From: Spirosoma oryzicola
GTDB lineage: Bacteria; Bacteroidota; Bacteroidia; Cytophagales; Spirosomataceae
Length of the DNA: 64,000 nucleotides
Assembly: GCF_021233055.1 (NCBI RefSeq)
Contig: NZ_CP089538.1
Span: forward strand, 2,744,501-2,808,500
Direction: 5' to 3'
In this document: positions 34,624 to 43,524 of the stretch, one piece after another
Layout: the number at the start of each line of letters is the position of its first letter
Numbering within the stretch: position 1 is the stretch's first letter
The notes under the pieces: generated by a model
Seen by the model: only the letters and a program-made list of their open reading frames with translations
Database searches by the model: none
Told to the model about the DNA's origin: nothing
Program-made: the position numbers and the translations under genes

Positions 34624-35790
34624 CTACTTGTTCGTGACTGCCGCAGGTACGCCCGAGGGTTGTTTTTGAGGCTTTGTAGTGGGTCCTGAGATCGTTATTT
34701 TGCCGTCTTTCACCTGCATACGGTCGATGAACACAACCCGTTCGTCGCCGGTTTTTTCGGTTCTGCCGTGGTAGACACAAAACATTTCTTTACCATCCGG
34801 TGAGTACGTGACACTGTTATGCCCGGTACCCGTCACCTGGCCTCCTTTGTCGCTGTTTTTCTGCAAAACAGGATTGTTAGCCGCTTTTTTAAACGGACCC
34901 AACGGCGAGTTAGCCGTCGCGTAGCCAATGGCGTAATACTGACCGCCGAAATGATTGGCTGAGTACATGATGTAATACGTATTGTCTTTTTTGAAGGTCA
35001 CAGAACCCTCGGTCCATCGGCGGTTTACTTCGCGGGCTGTAACCGACCGGCTTTCCCATTCAGACTGTTTATCGCTGAGTTGGACGGGGGGGCGCAGGAG
35101 TAAAACCGGTTCGCCGATGACGCCGGAAAAATCAGGCTTAAGTTCGACACCGTACACCCAACTTTCTTCAATCTCCTTGTACCAACCGTTCTTACGCGCT
35201 AGATCCGCCACTTCGCTTTCAACCGGGTGTTTGTAGCAGCAGCGTGAAAAATAGAGATAGGCTTTGCCGTTGGTATCGAAAAACACATTGGCATCGATAA
35301 CGGGATAGCCAGGATCAAAAACGGGCTTGTTGGCCAGGTCGATAAAAGGGCCAGTTGGCTTGTCGGCGACGGCGACACCGATGCGAAAATTTTCGGCTTC
35401 CTGGGTGGGATTTTCCTTCCACTGAGCACTATAGAACAGGTAAAATTTACCATTAACCTCATACACTTCAGGCGCCCAGTAAGCACCTCCCCAGTTCGCT
35501 TTCGGGTCGCTCCAGCCATTTTTATTATCGTGGAAGTAAACCTGACCTTCGGCCTTCCATTTCATAAGATCTTTTGACGAATAAGCCGCAAAACCTTTGT
35601 CGGCACCTCCGCCCGTACCGTACATATAATACGTACCTTTTGAGAGCAAGATGTAAGGATCGCCAAATTGTACCGGTAGAGGATTGGCAAACGTGGCTTT
35701 ATCAACAGCGATACGCTGTGCCGTTTGAGCAAGAGCCGGACGTAGAAACAGGCTGGCAAAAAAGAGGGATAGGAAAGCTACTTTTTTCAT
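34624..35790 (-). CDS. Glycoside hydrolase family 43-like enzyme
   Basis: The 388-residue protein has a signal peptide (MKKVAFLSLFFASLFLRPALAQ) and a five-bladed GH43-type propeller. FANPLPVQFGDPYILL carries the usual catalytic-base Asp, DANVFFDTNGKAYLYFSR the second acid region, and RWTEGSVTFKKDNTYYIMYS the candidate Glu. Typical activities are arabinanase, arabinofuranosidase or xylosidase; the substrate is not predictable. The start MKKVAFL gives the signal peptide. An A16 run lies just upstream of it. Confidence 0.88.
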   Translation of the reverse strand: MKKVAFLSLFFASLFLRPALAQTAQRIAVDKATFANPLPVQFGDPYILLSKGTYYMYGTGGGADKGFAAYSSKDLMKWKAEGQVYFHDNKNGWSDPKANWGGAYWAPEVYEVNGKFYLFYSAQWKENPTQEAENFRIGVAVADKPTGPFIDLANKPVFDPGYPVIDANVFFDTNGKAYLYFSRCCYKHPVESEVADLARKNGWYKEIEESWVYGVELKPDFSGVIGEPVLLLRPPVQLSDKQSEWESRSVTAREVNRRWTEGSVTFKKDNTYYIMYSANHFGGQYYAIGYATANSPLGPFKKAANNPVLQKNSDKGGQVTGTGHNSVTYSPDGKEMFCVYHGRTEKTGDERVVFIDRMQVKDGKITISGPTTKPQKQPSGVPAAVTNK

Positions 35791-35798
35791 TACAACGA

Positions 35799-35814
35799 TT
35801 TTTTTTTTTTTTTT
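35799..35814 (-). repeat. 16-bp homopolymer upstream of the GH43 gene
   Basis: Sixteen T on the + strand give A16 in the GH43 leader, 9-24 nt before its ATG. It replaces any Shine-Dalgarno sequence and could vary in length by slippage. Confidence 0.75.
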
Positions 35815-36668
35815 CGTCAACGCCAGAAATTTCTGCATAGTTTCTGAATAAGCACGAATGGGGTAAATCGTAAAACCTTCAGGAAGATTGCTTTGCACAA
35901 GAGCCGTAAAAACCATGAAAAATGCTTCAAATTTTTTCTTTCTGAGATGATACTGGACCAAGTAAAAAGTTTGGGAGGTTTAAGAATAGGACAATCATCT
36001 ACTATAACAAAGCGGTTTCGAACCATTCAGGTAGGGGTAAATGCAGAAAAGTATCTGACTGACAAGACAGAAAATTTTGCCGTTTTCATAACGGCCGGTT
36101 TTCAGGCTCATATCTGTGGTATGAGCCTGAAAACCGGCCGTTGGAAGGTATCAACCCGAGCCATTAACTCAACACAAGAAGCTGGACACCCTTAGAAACG
36201 ATCAGGAACTGATGAGTGCGATTAAAAAGCCAACTCAAACGCACTTCCTATTTACGGCGAAGATAACCAGACGCTGCTGGGACTAGCTGCAAGCAAGGAT
36301 GGAGTATAGACAATGAAAAGCCTTTCAAAGAGGCTATTGTTGATAGAAACGGCCTCAATACGATTGACCCAGAAAGTCGAATTATAAGGTGGTTAACTTG
36401 GAAAACAAAATTTATATCAATTCCCAGAGTTTCAACGAGTGGCAGTAGGCTGTTGACACCCGTGACCACAAGGCTTCGCTCGGGTACAGATCGAGTTAGA
36501 CGACAATAAGACGCTGCCGACGCGGGACGAATTAAAGGTGTTGATTTAGACGGGTAATAATCGCACGATTTTAGGAAGTTTGTATCAACGTTCGTATGCA
36601 TCACTTTCTGCCAGTCGTTAGAGTGAAAGCGATGCATGCATTTTTCTAGAAGTTAAAAATTAGTTCCT
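35815..36668. other. Gene-poor, AT-richer stretch with decayed sequence
   Basis: No convincing gene fills these 850 bp. Reading frames are short and broken by stops; one broken frame ends with residues like TRDELKVLI, stop, TGNNRTILGSLYQ, which reads like the tail of a lost protein. Base composition is more AT-rich than in the neighbouring genes. The long hairpin at 36090-36142 is the only clear structure. Confidence 0.5.
36090..36142. repeat. 23-bp perfect hairpin in the gene-poor stretch
   Basis: The arms 36090-36112 (starting AACGGCCGGTTTTCAGGC) and 36120-36142 are exact reverse complements around a 7-nt loop, TCTGTGG. No U-run follows on either strand, so a simple terminator role is doubtful. 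Confidence 0.75.
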
Positions 36669-37295
36669 ATGAAAAAATCGATTTTGTCTTTTCTTTTATT
36701 TACGATTTGCAATGTGTCTTTTGCCCAGTATCAAATACCTTCAAAATCGTTTCGTGTAGCCATTGAAGCTAATCACGTAGGCGGTAATGCATCTGGACAA
36801 GCCAAGGCAGTGAAGTATTCATATATCTATAGTGAACAGATTAAGTTAAGTAGATGGGACTATGAGATTAGTGTAGGTTACATCAACTATTATCGCAAAG
36901 AAAAATTCTCGCCATTTGATTATTACTACAAGGGGAACCATTCCCAGCGCGTAGTGGGTGATGCGAGCATCTTATACAGTATTCTCAAAAAAGAAAGGCA
37001 CGCTTTTCGAATCGGTCTAGGTCCGTCTGTTTGGTATCAACGCAATGGTGATGTCACAAATTTATCGGCAACAACCAATGGTCAGCAAATCGAAAATCTT
37101 ACCTTCAATAGAGTATATAGTTCTGAATTCAACGTTGGAGCCAATCTGAAAACTGATTACGAATACTTAATAACTCCTAATTTGATCGTTGGTCTCAGAG
37201 CTGGAGTAACCACCAACTTTCTAACTCCTGATGCAAGAGCTAGTCTATTGGGCACATTATCCTCTGTGGGGGTCAGCGTAGGATATCGTTTCTGA
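36669..37295 (+). CDS. Outer-membrane beta-barrel-like protein
   Basis: The 208-residue protein has a signal peptide (cleavage near SFA-Q, residue 20) and alternating amphipathic strands ending in a C-terminal Phe (VSVGYRF), typical of small outer-membrane barrels. Codon use is AT-rich compared with the flanking genes. No specific family is recognised; PorT/OmpW-like barrels are possible. It lies within the low-GC segment, next to decayed sequence, and has a terminator. Confidence 0.72.
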   Translation: MKKSILSFLLFTICNVSFAQYQIPSKSFRVAIEANHVGGNASGQAKAVKYSYIYSEQIKLSRWDYEISVGYINYYRKEKFSPFDYYYKGNHSQRVVGDASILYSILKKERHAFRIGLGPSVWYQRNGDVTNLSATTNGQQIENLTFNRVYSSEFNVGANLKTDYEYLITPNLIVGLRAGVTTNFLTPDARASLLGTLSSVGVSVGYRF

Positions 37296-37305
37296 TACAG
37301 AGAAA

Positions 37306-37334
37306 AATCCCGACGAAGAAAGTCAATCGGGATT
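37306..37334 (+). terminator. Terminator after the barrel gene
   Basis: AATCCCGA (37306-37313) and TCGGGATT (37327-37334) enclose a 13-nt loop, 11 bp after the stop. Confidence 0.65.
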
Positions 37335-37392
37335 AAGTAGTTGCCACACAAAAGGAGCTATAATGGTACATGTATTGAAGTGAAGCTAGAAG

Positions 37393-37926
37393 CTATATGT
37401 CCCTATATAATTTAGATTGCCCATCCGCAGATACTTCAATTCGTACGTCGTTATGGACGTTTCCTCCTGTGGCTTGTCGTGTTCTGTGTACCTTTCCATC
37501 AGGGGTCTTTTCGTAGACAACGATAAGCCCTCTTTCCTCTTCTAATCGCTGGAACTTCCCTTCAACGATCTTATCTATCTCTTCGTAGTAAGCCTTGGAA
37601 AACTGTAATTTGTTCTCAACTCCGGAACGAATTAATACGAGGACACCATCAAAGTAAGCGTATTGGGATGGAACACAACGGGTTGTGAAGTAGGAGTGAC
37701 GTTCTTTGTCAATAAGACTTAGCAGAAGTTGGTGCCCATTTAGCTGTCGGTTATGTTGTAGAACAACGATACCTGTTGAATCTTTAATTAGATTCAATAG
37801 CCTACATTCAGCTATGTAAGTACGTAAATGCGTTGTTAGTTCTTTATCCTTAATTTCAGTCTTTGGAAGGACTTGAGCGAACAAGCTAATATTTAGTAGT
37901 GAGAGTAGTATAATAAGGTATTTCAT
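37393..37926 (-). CDS. Secreted protein of unknown function
   Basis: The 177-residue protein starts MKYLIILLSLLNISLFAQ, a signal peptide with cleavage near FA-Q (residue 18), followed by a mixed alpha/beta domain. YYEEIDKIVEGKFQRLEEERG is a charged helix. The C-terminus (about 140-177) is polar. I recognise no family or catalytic motif. AT-rich codon use matches the neighbouring barrel gene and differs from the flanking genes, so the pair may have been acquired together. Confidence 0.62.
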   Translation of the reverse strand: MKYLIILLSLLNISLFAQVLPKTEIKDKELTTHLRTYIAECRLLNLIKDSTGIVVLQHNRQLNGHQLLLSLIDKERHSYFTTRCVPSQYAYFDGVLVLIRSGVENKLQFSKAYYEEIDKIVEGKFQRLEEERGLIVVYEKTPDGKVHRTRQATGGNVHNDVRIEVSADGQSKLYRDI

Positions 37927-38049
37927 AGTAATAAATGAGTTAAAAGTATTAGCGCCAAAAGTTTTCATTTTAACGCTGACACTGAAAAAATTACTGACAA
38001 TCAATGCTTGGTGTGGACGATTCAACAGTGCTATTAGAATTACATGGAA

Positions 38050-38279
38050 TTAAGTTTCACATGTAAGTATATAATGATTCGGTTTCGGATCACTAATGGC
38101 TATGGTATTCATGTCTTCAGCACTAAGTACATCGCTTGAATGATCAGGCCGGTTGATCCATGGATGTGTATGTACCGTACCTATGTGTTCTTGATGCTGT
38201 CTTGATAACCACTTGATGCGCATTTTGTAGGGTAGGATGTCTGTTTTCAATGGCTGACTGAAGACCGCGCTTGAAGCTT
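38050..38279 (-). pseudogene. Fragment with JAB/DUF4329-like HTHP motif
   Basis: The frame is open from about 38279 to the stop at 38050 and encodes about 76 residues, with FSQPLKTDILPYK, then HIGTVHTHPWINRPDHSS and DVLSAEDMNTIA. The H-x-H-P followed by S-x-x-D resembles JAB-type metalloproteases and the DUF4329 domain at the ends of polymorphic toxins. No good start codon exists (only TTG at 38250). It is probably the 3' remnant of a larger gene. The rest of 37927-38605 shows no gene. Confidence 0.5.
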
Positions 38280-38605
38280 GTCAACCGGGCCGTTTACAAC
38301 CGTTTACTAAGTATGGCTTTGGGGAGGTTTAGCCAAGATGTCTTACCTATAAAGAAAAAACGCCCTCAATTCGTCAGAAGAAGGCGTCTTTTACCCGTAT
38401 TTGAATACAACCTGAATTGAAAAAAGTAATGTCGGCGCTACTCTTCAAGCGAGAAGCAAGTGGATCAAAATTGGTAAATAAAAAGAATTAATACAACTTT
38501 TTGGGTAAATAATATTTAAGACGTCAAATAGCCGGTTGCTCGGCCCCAAGATTTATTCGAGCCTACCTTATGCATCTGGTTGATTATCAGAGAAACAGAT
38601 AAGAA

Positions 38606-39613
38606 TTACTGGTTTGCTATTTCGAAGGGGACGAAATGTTTCTGATTTAACGGTAGATTCTCGGCTGTCCAGTCTACATCCCGCAGAAAAGCAGAGGCTC
38701 TTACCGGACAGTCGGCTACCCGGCAGTAGTGACAGCACTCCTTCACGCAGGGGTCAGTATGCACGAAGATCTCTACTTCGCCCTGAAAACCGTCTTTGAG
38801 CGTGTCTTCAAAATGATGCACTTCATCGTGCACCTGCGTCAGCTCCCAGTAATACGGTAGCGTTAGGTGACAATCAACGTGAAGGTCAGCGCCGTACTTC
38901 TGCACGCGCAGGTTGTGTACGTCGATCCAGGTGCGGTCTTTATGCACATTCAGCAAAGCGGTTACCCGTTCGAGGGTTGGTGCATCGGTTTCATCCATGA
39001 GCCTGGCCACCGACTGGCGAATGAGTTGAAAGCCGTTGTAAACAATGGCAAACGAAAGCAGCAAGGAGAGCGCAGTGTCGATCCAGAGTTTGCCCGTCAG
39101 CGCTACCAGCGTTACGCCGATCATAACCACGATACTACTGAACGTATCGGTAAGTAAATGACGCCCATCGGCGGTTAGCGCCAGCGAGTCGGTTTGTTTG
39201 CCCGACCGAATGAGCATGTAGCCAACAAAGGCATTCGCCAGCGCCGTCAGCCCCACCAGTACTAAACCCACATCCAGGTTGCTGAGCACTTTGGGCTCAA
39301 AAAAATTAAGAATAGCCTGCCAGAAAATGACAATACCAGCCGACAAAATCATGGCGCCTTCGAAACCCGACGACAAAAACTCAATTTTCCCGTGACCGTA
39401 CGGGTGATTCTGGTCGCGGGGCTGACCAGCCAGATAGATACTGTAAAAGGCAAATCCGCTGGCAATGACATTGACAATCGACTCGATTGCATCGCTGAGG
39501 ATGGCCGTCGAATAGGTCAGAAAATAAGCGGTAAACTTAAGGATCAGCAAGACGATGCTTAGTCCCAGCGACACGCTCATCCAGCGGTATTTTGTGCGTT
39601 GGTGGGTGCTCAT
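38606..39613 (-). CDS. Cation diffusion facilitator metal transporter
   Basis: The 335-residue CDF protein has six membrane helices with the DAIESIVNV (helix 2) and HLLTDTFSSIVVM (helix 5) metal-site motifs, then a cytoplasmic ferredoxin-like domain with H and D residues (VDCHLTLPYYWEL). It exports Zn2+ or a similar divalent cation by proton antiport. Unusually, the C-terminus has a cysteine-rich tail (DPCVKECCHYCRVADC) that could bind metal. It is divergent from the NUDIX gene, with a TAnnTTTG box in front. Confidence 0.9.
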   Translation of the reverse strand: MSTHQRTKYRWMSVSLGLSIVLLILKFTAYFLTYSTAILSDAIESIVNVIASGFAFYSIYLAGQPRDQNHPYGHGKIEFLSSGFEGAMILSAGIVIFWQAILNFFEPKVLSNLDVGLVLVGLTALANAFVGYMLIRSGKQTDSLALTADGRHLLTDTFSSIVVMIGVTLVALTGKLWIDTALSLLLSFAIVYNGFQLIRQSVARLMDETDAPTLERVTALLNVHKDRTWIDVHNLRVQKYGADLHVDCHLTLPYYWELTQVHDEVHHFEDTLKDGFQGEVEIFVHTDPCVKECCHYCRVADCPVRASAFLRDVDWTAENLPLNQKHFVPFEIANQ

Positions 39614-39643
39614 CCAGCGTTACGGACAATGGTTAGAAAAGGA

Positions 39644-39651
39644 CAAAGGTA
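39644..39651 (-). promoter_or_regulatory. -7 box of the CDF gene
   Basis: Read on the minus strand, TACCTTTG matches TAnnTTTG, 31 bp before the CDF start. On the + strand, TACTTTCG (about 39674) is a weaker match for the divergent NUDIX gene. Confidence 0.45.
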
Positions 39652-39687
39652 GCAATTCGTAGCCGTATTGTTTGTACTTTCGTCCCT

Positions 39688-40236
39688 ATGAACGAGACTG
39701 AAAACCCCTGGCAGACGCTGGAATCGTCGGTTAAATACGAAAATCCCTGGCTTTCAATTCGACACGAAGAGGTCATTACACCCGCCGGTACACCGGGTAT
39801 CTACGGTGTTGTGAGCTTTAAGAACAAAGCGGTGGGTGTTATTCCGATTGATGCCGAAGGCAACACGTATCTGGTCGGCCAATATCGGTATCCCTTAAAC
39901 GAATACTCGTGGGAAATACCGGAAGGTGGCTCACCGCTCGGTACCGATCCACTCGAATCCGCTAAGCGTGAACTCCGCGAAGAAACGGGGCTCGAAGCGC
40001 GCCAATGGACTAAAATTGCCCGTATCCATACCTCCAATTCGGCAACTGATGAGGAAGGGTTTCTTTACATTGCAGAAGACCTTGCGCAGGGAGACCACGA
40101 ACCCGAAGAGACCGAAGACCTGCGTATCTGGAAGCTGCCTTTGGCCGAAGCCGTTGAGATGGCTATGACGAGTCGGATTACCGATGCGCTCAGCGTTAGT
40201 GGCCTGTTGATCGTTGCCCGGCTGCGAGGAATCTAA
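39688..40236 (+). CDS. NUDIX hydrolase, ADP-ribose pyrophosphatase-like
   Basis: The 182-residue protein has the NUDIX box (GGSPLGTDPLESAKRELREE, then TG) and the N-terminal strands (YGVVSFKNKAVGVIPID) of the NudF/ADP-ribose pyrophosphatase type. It probably hydrolyses ADP-ribose or a related nucleoside diphosphate sugar to clear toxic metabolites; the substrate is inferred from the family. It precedes the LysE-type gene. Confidence 0.88.
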   Translation: MNETENPWQTLESSVKYENPWLSIRHEEVITPAGTPGIYGVVSFKNKAVGVIPIDAEGNTYLVGQYRYPLNEYSWEIPEGGSPLGTDPLESAKRELREETGLEARQWTKIARIHTSNSATDEEGFLYIAEDLAQGDHEPEETEDLRIWKLPLAEAVEMAMTSRITDALSVSGLLIVARLRGI

Positions 40237-40289
40237 ACACCGTCTGTTATTTATAGTTACCGGTTTATGTCGTATGGTTTAATAGAACC

Positions 40290-40967
40290 ATGCATCTGCA
40301 TTCAAAAACCGTAAACCAGCTTCTATCTGTGTTTTTACCTATTCTTTTTGGTTTCTTAGTTGGCGTTGCCCTTTGCCTGACCTTCGGTACGGTTTTTTTT
40401 GCCCTGATTCAGAACAGCGTTGATAATGGCTTTCGCTCGGGCTTGAAAATTGTTTTAGGCGTCATTACCGGTGATACGCTGTTTGTTTTGGCCGCTCTGC
40501 TGGGTACGGCCTTTCTCCCGAAAATCGATGGTTTTGAAACCCTGATGGCCCTTGTCGGAGTCTTGTTTCTGACGGCAATGGGTTTGGTTAATATCTTCAA
40601 AGGCACCCCCCGGCTGGCGTATCCCAAAACCAGCTTTGGTAATTTTGTTTACTACTTTACAACGGGTTTCTTTCTGAACGCGCTTAATCCCGTCAACTTC
40701 GTGTCGTGGGTGGCGATTGTTGCTTACATCCGGTCGCACCTGCACTACAGCGTAGGGCAGCAGTACGCTTTCATGGCTGCCAGTCTAGTCGGCGTGTTCG
40801 TTACAGAAACGGCACTGGCTTATTATGCCAACCGACTCAAACGATTTTTTACGCCCCGCGTTGTTACGATCTTTAACCGGACGACCGGTGTGGTGTTTCT
40901 GCTTGGAGCGATCAATATTGCCTATTCGCGCTTACTGGAACCACTGTCAAAAGCAATGAACTGGTAA
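40290..40967 (+). CDS. LysE/RhtB-family translocator
   Basis: The 225-residue protein has six predicted membrane helices and family features GVALCLTFGTVFFALIQ, then TGDTLFVLAALLG and FFLNALNPVNFVSWVAI (the N-P-K/V-x-F-W position). These proteins export amino acids or small metabolites. The exact substrate is unknown. It follows the NUDIX gene by 53 bp and ends at a terminator shared with the GH3 gene. Confidence 0.85.
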   Translation: MHLHSKTVNQLLSVFLPILFGFLVGVALCLTFGTVFFALIQNSVDNGFRSGLKIVLGVITGDTLFVLAALLGTAFLPKIDGFETLMALVGVLFLTAMGLVNIFKGTPRLAYPKTSFGNFVYYFTTGFFLNALNPVNFVSWVAIVAYIRSHLHYSVGQQYAFMAASLVGVFVTETALAYYANRLKRFFTPRVVTIFNRTTGVVFLLGAINIAYSRLLEPLSKAMNW

Positions 40968-40981
40968 GCAATGCCTGTATG

Positions 40982-41023
40982 CCGTATGATACAGCGGTAG
41001 ATAAAGTGCCCTGTATCATACGG
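40982..41023. terminator. Hairpin between the LysE and GH3 genes
   Basis: CCGTATGATACAG (40982-40994) and CTGTATCATACGG (41011-41023) are exact complements between convergent genes. There is no U-run. Confidence 0.6.
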
Positions 41024-41036
41024 TACACATGCTACG

Positions 41037-42581
41037 TCATACGTTTTTCAAAAAATTCTCCCACTCGGCAATCAGGTTCTTTTTCAGAACGCGCGGGAAC
41101 TTGTGCTGACCACCCATTTTGCCGCGTGATTCCATCCAATCGTAAAAGGTTTTGACCGGCAGTACGGTCACCGTAATTTCTTTCAGGGCATGCCGACGTT
41201 CAACGGCGTAATCGTCGTTAAGCTCGTTTAACTTGGCGTCGATTCGGTCGCGGAGATCCGTGGCGTCAACGGCGTCGTCGGTGCCAACGTACCAGTGGTG
41301 CGCAAACAACGTGTCGTAGGATACGCCCGCAACGGTAAATTCCCGGATTGAAATGCCCAGATCATGCGATACCAGCTCAACGGCCTTGTTCATGTTATCA
41401 ACCGACAGGTGTTCACCGCATAGACTCAGGAAATGCTTGGTCCGTCCGGTGATGACGATCTCGGAGCGCTTTTTACTGACAAACCGGATGGTATCGCCGA
41501 TCAGGTAACGCCAGGCTCCCGAACAGGTCGATAGCAGCAAGGCGTATTCTTTGCCTTCCTCGACCTCATCGATCATCAGCGTCTGGGGCTTTGCTACCAG
41601 CTCCCCATCGGAAGAGAAATTTTGCTCGTTGAACGGGATAAATTCGAAAAACAAGCCATTGTTAAGGACCAGTTGCATGCCTTCCGCGTTGGGATGAGAC
41701 TGGTAGGCAATAAATCCCTCCGACGCCAGATAGGTTTCGATGTACGTGATGGGGTGGGCGAGAAGTTTTTCAAATCCCTGCCGGTACGGTTCAAACGACA
41801 CGCCACCGTGGCAGAAAACCATCAGGTTCGGCCAGACATCGTGAATCGTTTTCACGTTGTAGCGAGCGATGATTTTTTCCATCAGCAGCTGAATCCAGGC
41901 CGGAACGCCTACCACGTAGCCAATGTCCCAACTGCCCGCCTGCTCGGTGATCTCGTCCAGTTTAAGCGCCCAGTCGCGCTCCTGCGCGATTTCCCGACCG
42001 GGTTTGTAGAAACGCTGGAACCAGAACGGAATCTGACTGGCCGTAATGCCGCTCAGGTCGCCTTCGTAGTGGCCTTCCCGTGCGTTCAGCTGGGTGCTTC
42101 CTCCCAGCATCAAATACCCTTTTTCGTACAGCGTTGACGGTAGGTTCTGGTAGCGGCCCAGCGTCAGAATCTGGCGGATGCTGGTGCGCTGGATGGCTTT
42201 CGACATCGATTTCGTAACCGGAATGTATTTCGAGGCCGCTTCCGAAGTGCCCGAGCTAAGCGCAAAATACTTTACCCGTCCTGGCCAGACAATGTCTTTT
42301 TCGCCCGCCAACGACCGTTTCCACCAGCCGTCGAACATCGAATTATAATCGTGGATGGGGACGAGTTGTTTGTATTTCTCGTAGAACTCGCGTGGCGTTC
42401 CAAACTCCGCCGAACTGAGTAATTCTTCGAAATGATAAGCCTTGCCAAACTCCGTAAAGCGTGCTTTGCTGACGAGTTTACGGAACGCTTTGCGCTGTTG
42501 CTTGAACGGATTCGTTTTACGCAGCCGGACGGCATTGGTCAACCGAATACCGTTTTTGAGCATACTGCCTAATAGAGCCAT
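41037..42581 (-). CDS. GH3 auxin-responsive-promoter-like acyl-acid ligase
   Basis: The 514-residue protein is of the GH3 acyl-adenylate-forming family. YFALSSGTSEAASKYIPVT is the ATP-binding loop region, YLASEGFIAYQSH carries the motif 2 region, and WRYLIGDTIRFV with ITGRTKHFLSLCGEHLS fits motif 3 and the hinge. Plant members conjugate amino acids to hormones; bacterial substrates are unknown. It lies downstream of surE on the same strand. Confidence 0.9.
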   Translation of the reverse strand: MALLGSMLKNGIRLTNAVRLRKTNPFKQQRKAFRKLVSKARFTEFGKAYHFEELLSSAEFGTPREFYEKYKQLVPIHDYNSMFDGWWKRSLAGEKDIVWPGRVKYFALSSGTSEAASKYIPVTKSMSKAIQRTSIRQILTLGRYQNLPSTLYEKGYLMLGGSTQLNAREGHYEGDLSGITASQIPFWFQRFYKPGREIAQERDWALKLDEITEQAGSWDIGYVVGVPAWIQLLMEKIIARYNVKTIHDVWPNLMVFCHGGVSFEPYRQGFEKLLAHPITYIETYLASEGFIAYQSHPNAEGMQLVLNNGLFFEFIPFNEQNFSSDGELVAKPQTLMIDEVEEGKEYALLLSTCSGAWRYLIGDTIRFVSKKRSEIVITGRTKHFLSLCGEHLSVDNMNKAVELVSHDLGISIREFTVAGVSYDTLFAHHWYVGTDDAVDATDLRDRIDAKLNELNDDYAVERRHALKEITVTVLPVKTFYDWMESRGKMGGQHKFPRVLKKNLIAEWENFLKNV

Positions 42582-42627
42582 AGTCTACGGTGTGCTATAC
42601 GATGTATTCTGATTACACCGTAAATTC

Positions 42628-43404
42628 TTATAAGTTCCAATTCTTCAACTCGTTTACCATCGCGTACGAAGTCAGATCGTACTGGCAGGGGACAACGGAC
42701 GTGTAGTTCTGCGAAAGCGCGTACTCGTCGGTGTCTTCGGCGTGGGTATCGAAATTGACGAAATCGCCCGCCAGCCAGAAATACCGGCGTCCGTGCGGAT
42801 CGCGCCGTTCGTCGAACACTTCCTGCCATTTGGCGTGCGCCTGACGGCATATCCGAATGCCTTTCAGCGGCTCGGCTGCTTTGGCCGGGAAGTTGACGTT
42901 CAGCGCGGTACCGCGTTTTATGCCGCGTTCCAGCACGGTTTGGGTAATGGCCAGGATGTGCTCGTGGGTATGCGAAAAATCGGCCTGCCGCGTAAAGTCG
43001 CCCAGCGAAAAGCCGATGGCGGGAATGCCTTCAATGGCGGCTTCGATGGCTGCCGACATCGTACCCGAATACAGAACACTGATAGCCGAGTTGCTGCCGT
43101 GGTTGATGCCGCTTACCACCAGATCGGGAGCGCGATCTTTCAAAACGTGGTTCTTGGCTATTTTCACGCAGTCGGCGGGCGTACCCGAACATTCGTAAGC
43201 CGGTACATCGCCGAAAATGTCGGAGGGGTACAGTCGAATCGGATGAGCAATGGTGATGGCGTGTCCCATCCCCGACTGGGGGCTGTTCGGGGCGACCACC
43301 ACCACTGAACCGAGGGTTTTCATCAATTCAACGAGTGTCCGAATGCCGGGGGCGGTGATACCGTCGTCGTTCGTTACTAAAATCAGAGGCTTATGTTCGG
43401 CCAT
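42628..43404 (-). CDS. surE: 5'/3'-nucleotidase SurE
   Basis: The 258-residue SurE phosphatase shows the metal site (VTNDDGITAPGI), the APNSPQSGMGHAIT loop, SGTPADCV and SGINHGSN, all standard. It dephosphorylates nucleoside monophosphates and is linked to stationary-phase survival. It is divergent from the GNAT gene by about 120 bp. Between it and the GH3 gene lies a short hairpin (ACGGTGT/ACACCGT). Confidence 0.95.
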   Translation of the reverse strand: MAEHKPLILVTNDDGITAPGIRTLVELMKTLGSVVVVAPNSPQSGMGHAITIAHPIRLYPSDIFGDVPAYECSGTPADCVKIAKNHVLKDRAPDLVVSGINHGSNSAISVLYSGTMSAAIEAAIEGIPAIGFSLGDFTRQADFSHTHEHILAITQTVLERGIKRGTALNVNFPAKAAEPLKGIRICRQAHAKWQEVFDERRDPHGRRYFWLAGDFVNFDTHAEDTDEYALSQNYTSVVPCQYDLTSYAMVNELKNWNL

Positions 43405-43489
43405 AAAAAGTTGCTAATCGTCCGGTATCCGTCAACAGTCGCTGATCGGCAGGGTAGGTGCCACCACACAGTGCTATTGATGGACTTAG

Positions 43490-43497
43490 TATATTTG
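43490..43497 (+). promoter_or_regulatory. -7 box of the GNAT gene
   Basis: TATATTTG matches TAnnTTTG, 27 bp before the GTG start at 43525. This supports that start over the in-frame ATG at 43393, which would lie upstream of the promoter. Confidence 0.45.
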
Positions 43498-43524
43498 CTA
43501 CAAAACTACGTAAATAGACCAAAC

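Noticed and set aside
35893..36195. 100-codon plus-strand frame in the gene-poor stretch
   Set aside because: It runs straight through the perfect hairpin at 36090-36142 and has no homology-like pattern; coding is unlikely.
36248..36637. 129-codon minus-strand frame in the gene-poor stretch
   Set aside because: Its composition is not protein-like and the opposite strand shows traces of a broken gene; kept only as decayed sequence.
43393..43524. N-terminal extension of the GNAT protein from ATG at 43393
   Set aside because: The extension is not GNAT-like, overlaps the surE start region and lies upstream of the TATATTTG promoter box.
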